The notes beneath the pieces were generated by a model. It was not told where the DNA came from. It did no database searches and saw only the letters and a program-made list of their open reading frames with translations. Made by a program: the position numbers and the translations under genes. A DNA stretch of 64,000 bases, taken from the IMG/VR virus record IMGVR_UViG_3300033182_000980, positions 124,001-188,000 of that record; one strand, given 5' to 3'. This document shows positions 1 to 8,443 of this stretch, piece after piece. Source of the stretch: a virus. The first letter of the stretch is position 1; every line of letters starts with the position of its first letter.

Positions 1-1338
1 GCGGCAGGTGGTGTGACCTTTAGTGTGACCACAGCAGGTGCTGTCACCTCAATTGGAGGTATTACTGATACCACCGTTGCTTCATCTTTCGCATCGGGAA
101 CTACCCTTGGTAATGTGACTTACAGCAATAATGAGATTGCTGGGGCAGACAATCAAGACTTGACGATTAAATCCGAGCAAGACTTAATCTTCCAAGTAGA
201 CTCCGATCAAGTGGGCGATGTTGCTGGTAATAACTCATTCTTCTTTAAGAATGGTGGTGCTGGTACGATTCTTACTCTTGCAGAGTCGGGTGATCTCACC
301 ACAACAGGTAATCTTACTGTTGCGACCGCTAAGAGCATTACGCTTAATAGTGGTGCGGCAGGTGCAGATGCTGACATCATTGTAGATCGTACAGATGGAA
401 ATAATGCTATCTTACGATGGGTTGAAGCCAATGACCGATTTGAGGTGGATAACGCTACGGGTGCTTTCTACAAGCTCTTAACCGAGAACGATACGCTCTT
501 TAACATTGATGTAGACGGTGATAATAACACCCTTGCAATATCGCAAGACCCCACACACACAATCCTCTTCAAAGGTTCTAATGTTGCGGACAATCAAGGT
601 CTTATCTTTACACTCGATGGGGATACGATTGAGCTTGGTTTTGAAGCTACTGTAAAGATGCCTGGTGCTTTGACACTTGGTGCAGGTGATGTGACTGCTG
701 TCAATGTGGTTGCAACCACTCAATTCTACGGACCAGAAGCGGTATTGACAAATGATCTTCAGATTAGATCGTCTGCTGATAATAGCTCTGCTAAGACTGC
801 AATCCTTCTCAATAGCAATCAAGCAGGCAACCCTGCCGCTACCGAGGATGTTTCGATTGAGGTGGAGCGTGGTGATGACCCTAATGCCAAGTTTACTTGG
901 GATGAGGGTGATTTGCGTTGGACTTTGACTCAAGGTCCAGATGCTTCTCAATATACGAAGGCGATTGTCACAACACAGCGTTCAGAGGGTGCTAGACCAG
1001 AGACTGTTGGCACTTCTAACAATGGAGGTGGTGGTGATCTTGAGTTCGGTACAGCGGTAGCGAATCGTCTTGACCTTACTGCTCAACAGCCTACTGCTAA
1101 TGAGAACGAGCATATCTACTTCCTAGATAACAATGGCACAAGTGGTACTGTTGATCTCTTTACTCTCGCAGGTACAACCTACAATGGCTACAAGATCAAC
1201 TTTGTGAACATTGATACAGTTGATATGGTCATTGACGCTAATGCGGCTCAAACCATTAATGGTCAGCTCACTCAAACCATTCCAGCAGGTGGAAATCTCA
1301 CCATCGTTGCCTTTGGTACTTCTTGGTATATCCTTTAA
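1..1338 (+). CDS. Tail fibre protein, 5' end outside window
   Basis: The reading frame is open from base 1, so the gene starts upstream of the window; a GTG at 13 is only an internal codon. The product is rich in Thr, Asn, Gly and Ala with short beta-prone stretches (for example SITLNSGAAGADADIIVDRT around residues 110-130), as in trimeric beta-fibre phage tail proteins. The last 50 residues (NGYKINFVNIDTVDMVI onward) resemble the C-terminal parts of the two small genes that follow. It lies at the head of a rightward adhesin cluster, so a role as fibre shaft or receptor-binding tip is inferred, not proven. Confidence 0.7.
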   Translation, partial: AAGGVTFSVTTAGAVTSIGGITDTTVASSFASGTTLGNVTYSNNEIAGADNQDLTIKSEQDLIFQVDSDQVGDVAGNNSFFFKNGGAGTILTLAESGDLTTTGNLTVATAKSITLNSGAAGADADIIVDRTDGNNAILRWVEANDRFEVDNATGAFYKLLTENDTLFNIDVDGDNNTLAISQDPTHTILFKGSNVADNQGLIFTLDGDTIELGFEATVKMPGALTLGAGDVTAVNVVATTQFYGPEAVLTNDLQIRSSADNSSAKTAILLNSNQAGNPAATEDVSIEVERGDDPNAKFTWDEGDLRWTLTQGPDASQYTKAIVTTQRSEGARPETVGTSNNGGGGDLEFGTAVANRLDLTAQQPTANENEHIYFLDNNGTSGTVDLFTLAGTTYNGYKINFVNIDTVDMVIDANAAQTINGQLTQTIPAGGNLTIVAFGTSWYIL

Positions 1339-1366
1339 GCAACGATTTAGAATAGGAGGTTGAGAC

Positions 1367-1702
1367 ATGACTTTTTTAATAGATAACAGTCGCATTTCAG
1401 TATCAGAAGTGACCGATGACTATACTTTAGCATTGGGCGATGAGGGTAGTTTGATTCAGATCAACGCAGGTGTCGCTAAGACGATCACTATCCCTCTGAA
1501 CGCTAATGTGGCTTTCCCTATCGGCACTCAGATTAGGTTCTCACGAAAAGGTGCTGGGCAACCGATTATTTCGGGGGGTGGTGTTGTCACCGTAAACTCT
1601 GACGGAAGTCAAAATCAGATTTCTCCACAACACGCAGTAGCGACAATCGTAAAGGTCGATACTGATGAGTGGATCTTGTTTGGCTCTCTAACAGGAGCGT
1701 GA
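1367..1702 (+). CDS. Small tail-fibre-like protein, copy 1
   Basis: A 111-residue protein starting 8 bases after an AGGAGG ribosome site. It is a clear paralogue of the next gene: both begin with M-T-(F/Y)-L, contain DYTLAL/NYTLAL, then KTITIP/RTITVP, a GTQI motif, and end with (S/D)LTGA. The fold is probably all-beta. It resembles the C-terminal end of the preceding fibre, suggesting it is a detached fibre tip or fibre-capping subunit. No known family was recognised with certainty. Confidence 0.65.
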   Translation: MTFLIDNSRISVSEVTDDYTLALGDEGSLIQINAGVAKTITIPLNANVAFPIGTQIRFSRKGAGQPIISGGGVVTVNSDGSQNQISPQHAVATIVKVDTDEWILFGSLTGA

Positions 1703-1705
1703 TAG

Positions 1706-2041
1706 ATGACTTACTTAGTTGAAAAAGAGCGAGTCTCTACCAATACCCAGACTGAAAACTATACCCTTGCCCTCTCTGATGGTGGGGGTTTGGTTGATAT
1801 GAACAATGGTGCGGCTCGGACGATTACTGTTCCTGCTAATGGTACTGTTGCGTTCCCTCTCGGCACTCAGATTATTCTTGTGCGTAAGGGTGATGGTACA
1901 CTTCAAGTGGTGGCGGCAGGTGGAGTGACCATTAACTCTGTAAGTAATAATACTTATATATCTACTCGATATGGAGCGGCAACGCTTGTAAAGATTGCAA
2001 CAAACGAGTGGTACTTATTTGGCGATTTAACTGGAGCGTAA
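1706..2041 (+). CDS. Small tail-fibre-like protein, copy 2
   Basis: A 111-residue paralogue of the preceding gene with identical length and the same motif order (NYTLAL, RTITVP, GTQI, LTGA at the C terminus). The start ATG lies three bases after the upstream stop, so the pair is probably translated together. Tandem duplication followed by divergence is the simple explanation. Role inferred from position among fibre and lectin-like genes. Confidence 0.65.
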   Translation: MTYLVEKERVSTNTQTENYTLALSDGGGLVDMNNGAARTITVPANGTVAFPLGTQIILVRKGDGTLQVVAAGGVTINSVSNNTYISTRYGAATLVKIATNEWYLFGDLTGA

Positions 2042-2050
2042 TGCCTATAA

Positions 2051-2113
2051 GCTGAAACCACTATAAAGGATACTGAATATGATTAAAACATTTCATGGCG
2101 TAGTGGTTTCAGC
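2051..2113 (+). promoter_or_regulatory. 13-bp inverted repeat enclosing a ribosome site and start codon
   Basis: GCTGAAACCACTA at 2051-2063 is perfectly complementary to TAGTGGTTTCAGC at 2101-2113. The 37-base loop holds the AAAGGA ribosome site and the ATG at 2079. In mRNA this would close the translation start of the LamG gene inside a stem-loop. The downstream arm codes for GVVVSA of the protein. Function is inferred. Confidence 0.5.
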
Positions 2114-2795
2114 GAGAGGTAGTTTTAGGGGCATAGTGACGGATAACCTAGTCCTCCACTATAACACCTTTAACACCGACTCATATCAAGACGGAGACGG
2201 TGCTGTCATCACCGACATCTCTGGTAATGGGTTGAATGGGTCGATCTCTGGAGCTCCCAACTTTAGTGGAAGCTATTTCACCTTTGTAAACGACTACATC
2301 ACCACAGCGAATCTGAACACTTCTCTGACAGAGGTTCACTCCACAGAGCTATGGATTTACCCTACGAACAATGGGGTAGTCATGCAAGCCAACGCTCAAG
2401 CCGCACCCAATCAAAACTACCACCACACCTCAATAGAAATCGTGGCTGGTAATCTTGAGTTTGGTTTGTGGAATGGAGTAGGGATAACCTCAACAGGTGC
2501 TACGGATGCGATAGCGTTTAATCAATGGCATCAAGTAGTCTTGACTTATAATGGGGCAACAGTAAAGGGCTACCTTAATGGTGAGTTCTCTGGGTCTGTA
2601 AATGTAGCTTGGGACTCACCCGAAGAAGATACAGGGAACTTCTACTACAACTTTGGTTATCAAGACGCAACTAACCAAGGTGACGGTACGCATTTCGATG
2701 GACGATTTGGGATTATGAGAGTTTACAGCGTGGAACTAACAGCCTCCCAAATTGCTCAAAACTACAACTCGGCCACAGACAATGTGATCGTTTAA
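2079..2795 (+). CDS. LamG/concanavalin-like domain adhesin
   Basis: A 238-residue protein. After a short N terminus (MIKTFHGVVVSARG) shared with the next gene, residues about 25-235 read as a concanavalin-like LamG domain: LVLHYN near the start, DISGNGLNG, the TELWIYP strand, QWHQVVLTYNGATVKGYLNG, and the closing RFGIMRVYSVELTASQIAQN. Such domains bind glycans and are common in phage tail adhesins. The gene sits between fibre genes and a PA14 protein, supporting a receptor-binding role at the tail tip. An inverted repeat surrounds its start. Confidence 0.8.
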   Translation: MIKTFHGVVVSARGSFRGIVTDNLVLHYNTFNTDSYQDGDGAVITDISGNGLNGSISGAPNFSGSYFTFVNDYITTANLNTSLTEVHSTELWIYPTNNGVVMQANAQAAPNQNYHHTSIEIVAGNLEFGLWNGVGITSTGATDAIAFNQWHQVVLTYNGATVKGYLNGEFSGSVNVAWDSPEEDTGNFYYNFGYQDATNQGDGTHFDGRFGIMRVYSVELTASQIAQNYNSATDNVIV

Positions 2796-2807
2796 GGGGT
2801 TATAGAT

Positions 2808-3389
2808 ATGATAAAATCATTACATGGGGTTGTTGCAGTCAGAACACCTTTAACGAACAATGTGACCAATGTGCGTATCTTTAGCACTCACGCAGGAAAT
2901 GGTGCGACTAACCTATATGCAGATTACCCTAATACGACAAACGCCTTTAATAATCTCTTTGACGCAAACAATGCGAACACGAGCTTACATTGGTCGGGTA
3001 GCTTGAGTGGGTCTACCTCTTTGAACTGGAATATCTTCACCACCTTAACAAATGCGGGTGCGAATGTACCAAACGCAGGAAGCTACTTTTCGGTTGAGGT
3101 GACTTTCATCTTCGTCCCTAAAGAGACAGGTACTTACTCTTTCTCGATTGACTCGGATGATGGGTCGGACTTATTTATAGATGGGAATGTGGTAGCCACC
3201 TATTATGGGGGTCATGGTACAGGACAAGGGTTGGGTACAGGCAACTACGCTGTGGTAGCTGGTGAGCGATATACTGTTGTAGCTAGGGCACAGGAGTATG
3301 AAGGTGGGGAAGGTTTGATCGTACAATGGCAACGCCCTTCACAGGGGGCGAGGTCATTACAGACAAGCGAGATATATCAGCCCACTTAA
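2808..3389 (+). CDS. PA14-domain adhesin
   Basis: A 193-residue protein whose N terminus (MIKSLHGVVAVRTP) matches that of the LamG gene before it, suggesting a common anchoring segment. Residues about 20-190 form a PA14-like domain: the strand KETGTYSFSIDSDDGSDLFI followed by DG, the later GERYTVVARAQEYEGGEGL and the final QWQRPSQ. PA14 domains bind carbohydrate, the DxD-type acidic pair helping hold calcium. Likely a tail tip adhesin. Its last 33 bases overlap the convergent gene on the other strand. Confidence 0.8.
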   Translation: MIKSLHGVVAVRTPLTNNVTNVRIFSTHAGNGATNLYADYPNTTNAFNNLFDANNANTSLHWSGSLSGSTSLNWNIFTTLTNAGANVPNAGSYFSVEVTFIFVPKETGTYSFSIDSDDGSDLFIDGNVVATYYGGHGTGQGLGTGNYAVVAGERYTVVARAQEYEGGEGLIVQWQRPSQGARSLQTSEIYQPT

Positions 3390-3815
3390 AGCGACACATG
3401 AGAGCTGGACGATAGTGAGGTGTTTGGTTTCTAATCCCCATGCTTCGCTGTATCTCTTGATGTCGCTTGTAGGGCTAAAGACAAATGAGCCTCTGATCGT
3501 ATCAACCAGCCCTCCCCCGACCAAGATGACCCAGAACAGATCGAGGTCATGGGTGAATGGGAAGAGGATTAAGGCGAGGGCATCTGGTATTCGTGGTGCA
3601 AAAGAAATCCATGCCTTTTGATCTAGGGTCATGGTTTCTTTTTCATACTCGTAGCTCACAGAGGCGAACACAAAGCCGAGTCTTGGGTGGTTATGAGGAT
3701 AGATCCTCATGGTGTAAGACTTGACCCCTACGAGCTTTTTAGCTGTTAGTAGGTGAGCGTACTCGTGTATATAAGCCCAGACGAAATAGGATAGGATAGC
3801 GTACAAAACGAACAT
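3357..3815 (-). CDS. Small membrane protein with HExxH metalloprotease motif
   Basis: A longer frame exists upstream, but the ATG at 3815 has an AGGAGA ribosome site at good spacing, giving 152 residues. The N terminus is a membrane helix running into HEYAH (residues 17-21), a zinc HExxH motif as in intramembrane M50-type peptidases. Further hydrophobic stretches follow (IPDALALILFPF and LDLFWVILVGGGLVDTI), so three or four membrane helices are likely. It could be a true intramembrane protease or an inactive relative; the third zinc ligand is not obvious. It converges on the PA14 gene with a 33-base overlap. Confidence 0.6.
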   Translation of the reverse strand: MFVLYAILSYFVWAYIHEYAHLLTAKKLVGVKSYTMRIYPHNHPRLGFVFASVSYEYEKETMTLDQKAWISFAPRIPDALALILFPFTHDLDLFWVILVGGGLVDTIRGSFVFSPTSDIKRYSEAWGLETKHLTIVQLSCVALSGLIYLACL

Positions 3816-3872
3816 GGGATCTCCTTTTTGTTTGGTTTTGCAGATATGATGGTAATATGGGGGTGCGATTTT

Positions 3873-3886
3873 TAGTTTGTTTATAG
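3873..3886 (+). promoter_or_regulatory. TAGTTT-type promoter motif
   Basis: TAGTTTGTTTATAG lies 47 bases before the ATG at 3933. The same core occurs upstream of at least nine other genes in the window, always in the coding direction. Confidence 0.45.
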
Positions 3887-3932
3887 GTAGAGTATAGACA
3901 ACACTAATACTACACCAATGGAGTATAAATAA

Positions 3933-4889
3933 ATGAGTGACTTTACATTCAAAAAAGGAACATTCGTCCAACTCAAGGCAAACTCAACCATCCATCTTGG
4001 TCGCCTTGAGAGGAACATCTATGAGGGAGACATCGTTGAGTTTGACGGCTTCTCTTTGAAGTTCAATGGTCAGCAGACAGATATGCCAGAGCTTAAGGCA
4101 GGCTTAAAGAGAGGGTGGCTTGCTCTTGTTGAAGAAGGTGCAAGCGAGCCTGTTGCGGAAGTTGCTCCTACTCCTGTCGCTCCAGCTAAGAAGGAGATGC
4201 CTGTTCAGACTGTTTACGATGAGGAAAGGGCTGTTGCAGAGGTCAACCCACAGACAGAGGAAGCACCTAAGAAGTTCCCTCTTGTTGTTGAGAGCCAAGA
4301 TGACGACATCCGACCTGTGGCTAAGGTAGAGAATAAGTCTGGAGCAGACATCGCTGGAGCTTCTAGTGCAGGTGATGGTGTTGCCGAGTCTCAAGGGGCA
4401 GAGTCTGTGAGTGCGATTAAGCTCAAGACAGCGGCGAACACCAAGACTGTAATCTCGGACGGATCACAAGCTAGTGCCGAGATTTCTAAGCTCGACAATA
4501 TGCAAGCATCAGTGACCAAGACTGCGGCTCAAGAGCCTGTCGTTGAGGAAGAAGTCGTTGAGGAGGAGGACGATCTCTTTGCTGACATGGAGATTGAGAT
4601 TGAGGAAGTAGATGAAGTAGATGAGCAAGATTTGGAAAACGCTCAAATCCTTCAAGCGATTGATGGGGATGTTGATCCTGCACAGGGAGCAGTCGCAGTC
4701 GGTAAGGACAACTCAAAGATCAAAGTCTTACCAGGTGGTATCGAGTGGGACACCTCTAAGCACTGGAGCAAGAGAGCTAAGATTGCCCTAGAGATGTACG
4801 GTGATGACCAAGCAACTCTTGATGCAATCATGGCTGTTGAGACTAAGGGTGTTATCACAGCGATCCAAAAGGGTCTTGAGGAGGGCTAA
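3933..4889 (+). CDS. Acidic phage protein of unknown function, probably structural
   Basis: A 318-residue protein with three parts. Residues 1-70 look like a compact beta domain (FKKGTFVQLKANSTIHLGRL, then YEGDIVEFDG). Residues about 70-250 form a long low-complexity linker rich in Ala, Val, Glu and Asp with an extremely acidic end (VVEEEVVEEEDDLFADMEIE). Residues 265-318 form a helical C-terminal domain (IEWDTSKHWSKRAKIALEMY). Such linker-tethered proteins occur among virion and scaffold proteins of large phages, but no family is recognised. Confidence 0.65.
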   Translation: MSDFTFKKGTFVQLKANSTIHLGRLERNIYEGDIVEFDGFSLKFNGQQTDMPELKAGLKRGWLALVEEGASEPVAEVAPTPVAPAKKEMPVQTVYDEERAVAEVNPQTEEAPKKFPLVVESQDDDIRPVAKVENKSGADIAGASSAGDGVAESQGAESVSAIKLKTAANTKTVISDGSQASAEISKLDNMQASVTKTAAQEPVVEEEVVEEEDDLFADMEIEIEEVDEVDEQDLENAQILQAIDGDVDPAQGAVAVGKDNSKIKVLPGGIEWDTSKHWSKRAKIALEMYGDDQATLDAIMAVETKGVITAIQKGLEEG

Positions 4890-5284
4890 GGCTTTCCATT
4901 CTGTTCGTACCATACTTTCCTTAAGTTTATTAAAAACTCTTGGAAGTAAGGTATGAATAGATCATCAACACGCATTTGGTAATGTATCCAGTCATGCTTG
5001 GCTGTTGGGTAGCATACCATATGCGTTTTGATCTCTGTTGAAGCAGAGGTACACACCTTTACTATGGTGGCTTGAACACCATGTATTGAACACGCAAACT
5101 CTTCTGTTGGGGGTTCGTTGTTCGGTTGGGGTATGAGGTTATATGTCGGGTCATATTGTGATCCACATTCCTCGCTGATCTTTATCAGAACCTCTCTAAA
5201 AGAGGGGTTCTTCATTTGCCACCAGCGATAATAGGAATGTTCACATATTACTCGCTTGTTGTCCTCTACTGTGGTTATATCCAT
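4886..5284 (-). CDS. Hypothetical protein
   Basis: 132 residues, no recognised family. The ATG at 5284 has an AGGAAAGAG ribosome site and overlaps the end of the gene upstream on the same strand by 44 bases, indicating coupled translation. The protein contains four cysteines and a Trp-rich N-terminal helix (SYYRWWQMKNPSF). It converges with the acidic protein gene, overlapping by four bases. Confidence 0.6.
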   Translation of the reverse strand: MDITTVEDNKRVICEHSYYRWWQMKNPSFREVLIKISEECGSQYDPTYNLIPQPNNEPPTEEFACSIHGVQATIVKVCTSASTEIKTHMVCYPTAKHDWIHYQMRVDDLFIPYFQEFLINLRKVWYEQNGKP

Positions 5285-5591
5285 TCCACTCTTTCCTATA
5301 TGTGTCTATAAAGTCATTTAGGGTATCTTTCATTGAACCCTTATATGACACACGCTTGCCAAAGACACTTAGGGTGAGGTTTTCGTAGGCATTGTAGGTC
5401 GCAGAGACATGGACACCGTGTAGATCACCTTTGATGTACCAAGGGTCATCTCCCCTTAGAGGTTCAACCCCCTCGGACTCTTCCATACCTAGCTCATAAA
5501 AGAGCTGATCTGTATAGGCATATTTGAAGTGATTGCTGTCAAGCAAATCATTGTCTACCAGTGTTTTTCCATTTTTCTTCGTGGTAATCAT
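5241..5591 (-). CDS. Hypothetical protein
   Basis: 116 residues, unrecognised. A strong AAGGAGG ribosome site precedes the ATG. The central part (YIKGDLHGVHVSATYNAYEN) is beta-prone. It heads a two-gene leftward operon driven by the promoter-like motif at 5616-5633 and is divergent from purB. Confidence 0.6.
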   Translation of the reverse strand: MITTKKNGKTLVDNDLLDSNHFKYAYTDQLFYELGMEESEGVEPLRGDDPWYIKGDLHGVHVSATYNAYENLTLSVFGKRVSYKGSMKDTLNDFIDTYRKEWNGYNHSRGQQASNM

Positions 5592-5615
5592 AAATCGTTC
5601 CTCCTTATGGTTTCA

Positions 5616-5633
5616 TTATAGATAAAGGGTTAC
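5616..5633 (-). promoter_or_regulatory. GTAACCCCTTATCTATAG-type promoter motif
   Basis: On the minus strand the sequence reads GTAACCCTTTATCTATAA, a one- or two-base variant of a motif found at ten places in the window. It is 25 bases ahead of the ATG at 5591. Confidence 0.5.
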
Positions 5634-5637
5634 ACAC

Positions 5638-6912
5638 ATGATAGCTCGATATGCTTGTCCCCAGATTGAAAGTATCTTCAGCCCGATCCATCGTTTGAGG
5701 ATCTTTGTCGAAATCGAGAGACTTTTTTGTTCGAGTCAAGGATGTCCAGATTCAATCCTTGAGGATTTCTCGAAGGTAGACCTTGAACTGCTCCTTAAAG
5801 ATTTGGCTGTTAAGGAAAAAGAAACCCGACATGAGACGGTCGCTTTCATACAGGCTCTAGGGCTTCAGATGAGTAAGGAGTCCTTGCCTTATCTTCATAA
5901 GGGGGCAACCTCGTCTGACATCCTTGACACTTGTCTTGCAACACAGATGATGAACGCTTCTGATGTTGTCATTCAAAAGATTGAGTATCTTCTTGAAACG
6001 CTCAAGAAGAAGGCGATTGAATATAAAGACACTCCCATCTTAGGACGCTCTCATGGGATGTCGGGTGAGATCACGAGCTTTGGGGTTATCTTGCTTGGGT
6101 TTTATTCAGAGTGGACTCGAAACTTAGAACGCATGAAGAGAGCACAAGAAGAAATCTCTGTCGGGAAAGTATCTGGTGCTATGGGGAACTATGTTCATAT
6201 AGACCCTCAAATCGAGAAAACAATATGCAAGGCTCTAGGGCTTGATTTTGAGCCTGTTTCGACTCAAGTAATACCAAGAGATAGACACGCATACTTTATG
6301 AGCGTATTGGGCATTTTAGGGGCATCTATGGAACGCTTATCCATAGAGGTGAGAAACTTATCACAGTCTCTCATACAAGAAGTGGCAGAAGGGTTCGGTA
6401 AAGATCAAACAGGATCATCAGCTATGCCCCATAAAAGAAATCCAATCCTGTCCGAGAACCTAACTGGACTAGCTCGTATGATCCGATCTTATGTTCAGCC
6501 TAGCCTTGAGAATGTATCTCTTTGGTATGAACGAGATATGAGTCATTCATCTGTAGAGCGTATTGCCATAGAGGACTCCCTACATCTCGTTTGCTTTGGT
6601 CTAAGCAGACTTAATGGGGTTATCAAGAACCTTTATGTAGACGCAGACAGGATGGCTCATAATATAGACCAAGTTAAAGGGTCTTATTTGAGTCAGACTT
6701 GTCTCTTGTTCCTCATGGACAAGGGGTACGCTAGAGATGATGCGTATAAGGTAGTCCAAGAGATGACCCTTTATGGTCAGAAAGATCTCCTTGATGTTTT
6801 ACAAGGGGTCAAAGAGGCGGGTCATTTGACGCAAGAGGAGTTAGATCAGATCACTTCGAGAGATCGCTTTTTAGCTCGGACGAGCTTGATCTTCTCTAGG
6901 TTCGGTCTTTGA
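5638..6912 (+). CDS. purB: Adenylosuccinate lyase
   Basis: A 424-residue member of the fumarase/aspartase superfamily, of near-normal length. It shows the PurB-type motif TSSDILDT (residues 91-98), the catalytic histidine region GRSHGMSG (137-143) and the superfamily signature SSAMPHKRNP (260-269) with the catalytic serine loop. PurB cleaves adenylosuccinate to AMP and SAICAR to AICAR, two steps of purine synthesis. As a phage-borne metabolic gene it would raise adenine nucleotide supply in the infected cell. The ATG at 5638 is the first in frame; the ribosome site is weak. Its 3' end is overlapped by a possible tiny gene on the other strand. Confidence 0.93.
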   Translation: MIARYACPQIESIFSPIHRLRIFVEIERLFCSSQGCPDSILEDFSKVDLELLLKDLAVKEKETRHETVAFIQALGLQMSKESLPYLHKGATSSDILDTCLATQMMNASDVVIQKIEYLLETLKKKAIEYKDTPILGRSHGMSGEITSFGVILLGFYSEWTRNLERMKRAQEEISVGKVSGAMGNYVHIDPQIEKTICKALGLDFEPVSTQVIPRDRHAYFMSVLGILGASMERLSIEVRNLSQSLIQEVAEGFGKDQTGSSAMPHKRNPILSENLTGLARMIRSYVQPSLENVSLWYERDMSHSSVERIAIEDSLHLVCFGLSRLNGVIKNLYVDADRMAHNIDQVKGSYLSQTCLLFLMDKGYARDDAYKVVQEMTLYGQKDLLDVLQGVKEAGHLTQEELDQITSRDRFLARTSLIFSRFGL

Positions 6913-6984
6913 TCCACCCTCTTGGTCTGGCTTCTCTTCTTTTTTGGGTTTGTTCATGTGTTTGATTACTTCAAGACACCACAT
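6871..6984 (-). CDS. Possible 37-residue charged protein
   Basis: A short frame reading MWCLEVIKHMNKPKKEEKPD then a Gln/Glu/Gly-rich tail. An AGGAAA element lies 8 bases before the ATG. It overlaps the 3' end of purB on the opposite strand by 42 bases and follows the PAS gene on its own strand. Weakly supported. Confidence 0.3.
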   Translation of the reverse strand: MWCLEVIKHMNKPKKEEKPDQEGGSKTEPREDQARPS

Positions 6985-7006
6985 AAGGCATTTCCTTTCC
7001 GAAAGG

Positions 7007-7750
7007 TTATTTTCCCTTGCCCCCATTACGAGAGTCAAAGACCGAAGCCATAGCTGATCCTAATATACCTGTTAAGACCAATAAAACACGCTCAATCATA
7101 GCCAGAGAGTCTTTCGCTTCATTATTGCCTGTAATCCATGAGGTGATGATGAGCAAACCTAGCATGGTGACTAATCCCACTGTGCCATTGAACAACTGAC
7201 GCAATAGGGTGATCTGTCCAGTCAGCTTCTTCTCTTGTAGTAGGGCATACTCGGCTTTGGATTTATCTTCTTCAGCTTTCTTCTTCATCTCCTCAAGCTC
7301 AAGAAGCGTAGCCTTGTTCTCTTCAATGATCTGCTCAAGCTCGCTTTGTGTCTTTAACTCCTCTGATCTGTCTGCAAAGACAGCGACAAAGTATCTCTCC
7401 TCGCTGTTTTTTATGTCGGCCACATTCGCTTTAACAGGAACAACAGAACCATCTTTTTTGACTGCTTCGAGATTTCTCCAGTTACCCATGATGCCATGAC
7501 GCTTACCATTGGTCGCTCCCTTGTAGCTCTTAACATACCCCCTATGGTTATCCCCTATGTTAGAGGGCATAAGACTTCTAACATCTAAGCCGACCATCTC
7601 TTGATGTAGATAACCGAACATCATTGAAGCTGGTAGGTTAGCGTATCTAATAAATAGATCACCATTGCCCTCTTCTTGAGGATAATCACAAACGACAATA
7701 GCGATCTGTAAACGATCTCCCATCATCTCAAGTGTTTCGATAACTTTCAT
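7007..7750 (-). CDS. PAS-domain sensor fused to coiled coil and holin-like membrane tail
   Basis: 247 residues in three parts. Residues about 12-130 form a PAS domain of the FixL/bacterial sensor type: FGYLHQEMVGLDVRSLMPSN, then NHRGYVKSY, KKDGSVVPVKANV and YFVAVFADRSEE. His69 falls where FixL proteins carry the haem-binding histidine, although many haem-free PAS domains also have a histidine there. Residues 131-180 form a charged coiled coil. Residues 188-207 and 222-237 are two membrane helices followed by FDSRNGGKGK, like the basic tail of small phage holins. No kinase or output domain follows. A role in sensing and lysis timing is inferred; another membrane role is possible. Confidence 0.75.
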   Translation of the reverse strand: MKVIETLEMMGDRLQIAIVVCDYPQEEGNGDLFIRYANLPASMMFGYLHQEMVGLDVRSLMPSNIGDNHRGYVKSYKGATNGKRHGIMGNWRNLEAVKKDGSVVPVKANVADIKNSEERYFVAVFADRSEELKTQSELEQIIEENKATLLELEEMKKKAEEDKSKAEYALLQEKKLTGQITLLRQLFNGTVGLVTMLGLLIITSWITGNNEAKDSLAMIERVLLVLTGILGSAMASVFDSRNGGKGK

Positions 7751-7798
7751 TTGAAGCTCCCTTTGTTTTTTCTAACAAGGGGAGGCTTCATAAACGAG

Positions 7799-8443
7799 TT
7801 ATGAAAGACCTAACACCCCTTCAAGATTAGCACCCTCAAATACCACACCCTCTAAGATAGCACCCTTAAAACTCGTACCCTCTGATTGATAGTCATAATC
7901 CTCTGGACTAGAGCTAAGGTCACAGTCTTTGAAACTCGCCCCTGTAAGATCAGCATCCTCAAACTGTGCATGGGTAAGAGTTAATCCGTCAAACTTAGCA
8001 CCTCGAAGATTACACCCATCAAATAGAAGTCTAGGGTCTTGTAGATAACCATTCATACACTCGGACTCTGACTCCTCAAAGTCGTATACAATCCGAGTGT
8101 AGTCTACATCCTCAATAGTTGACCTTATGAAGTTTCCACCGTTGAACGCTGTCTGATTGAGCTTTACTCCTCTAAGATTACACCCTTCCATAATCGGCTC
8201 ATGGAACTTGGCATTATCAAAGGTTGCTCCTGTGAAGTCAGATCCTGTGAAGTCAACATCTTCTATGATGCAATCATCAAACCTAGCTCCCTTGAGGTTT
8301 AATCCTTTAAGACAGCATCCGATGAATGTTGAACCTCTTAGATCAGCACCCTCAAGGTTGGTATTTACAAAGTCTACATTTCTAAAAGTGCCTTTTCTTA
8401 AGTCAGCCCCTTTAAGATTGAGATTTTCAATCGTGTTGCTCAT
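7799..8443 (-). CDS. Pentapeptide-repeat protein
   Basis: 214 residues made almost wholly of A(D/N)LXX pentapeptide repeats (for example LKGADLRKGTFRNVDFVNTN), predicted to form a right-handed quadrilateral beta helix. A short insert near residues 112-130 (YDFEESESECMNGYLQDPRL) breaks the series. Some such proteins mimic DNA and block gyrase (Qnr/MfpA), so host gyrase modulation is possible but not shown. The gene overlaps the end of the upstream small membrane protein gene by 17 bases. Confidence 0.85.
   Translation of the reverse strand: MSNTIENLNLKGADLRKGTFRNVDFVNTNLEGADLRGSTFIGCCLKGLNLKGARFDDCIIEDVDFTGSDFTGATFDNAKFHEPIMEGCNLRGVKLNQTAFNGGNFIRSTIEDVDYTRIVYDFEESESECMNGYLQDPRLLFDGCNLRGAKFDGLTLTHAQFEDADLTGASFKDCDLSSSPEDYDYQSEGTSFKGAILEGVVFEGANLEGVLGLS

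Noticed and set aside
5638-6912. purB as a sign of 2-aminoadenine (Z) genome synthesis
   Set aside because: Z-genome phages carry PurZ, a PurA relative. This gene has lyase signatures, and no PurZ, DatZ or similar gene is visible here.
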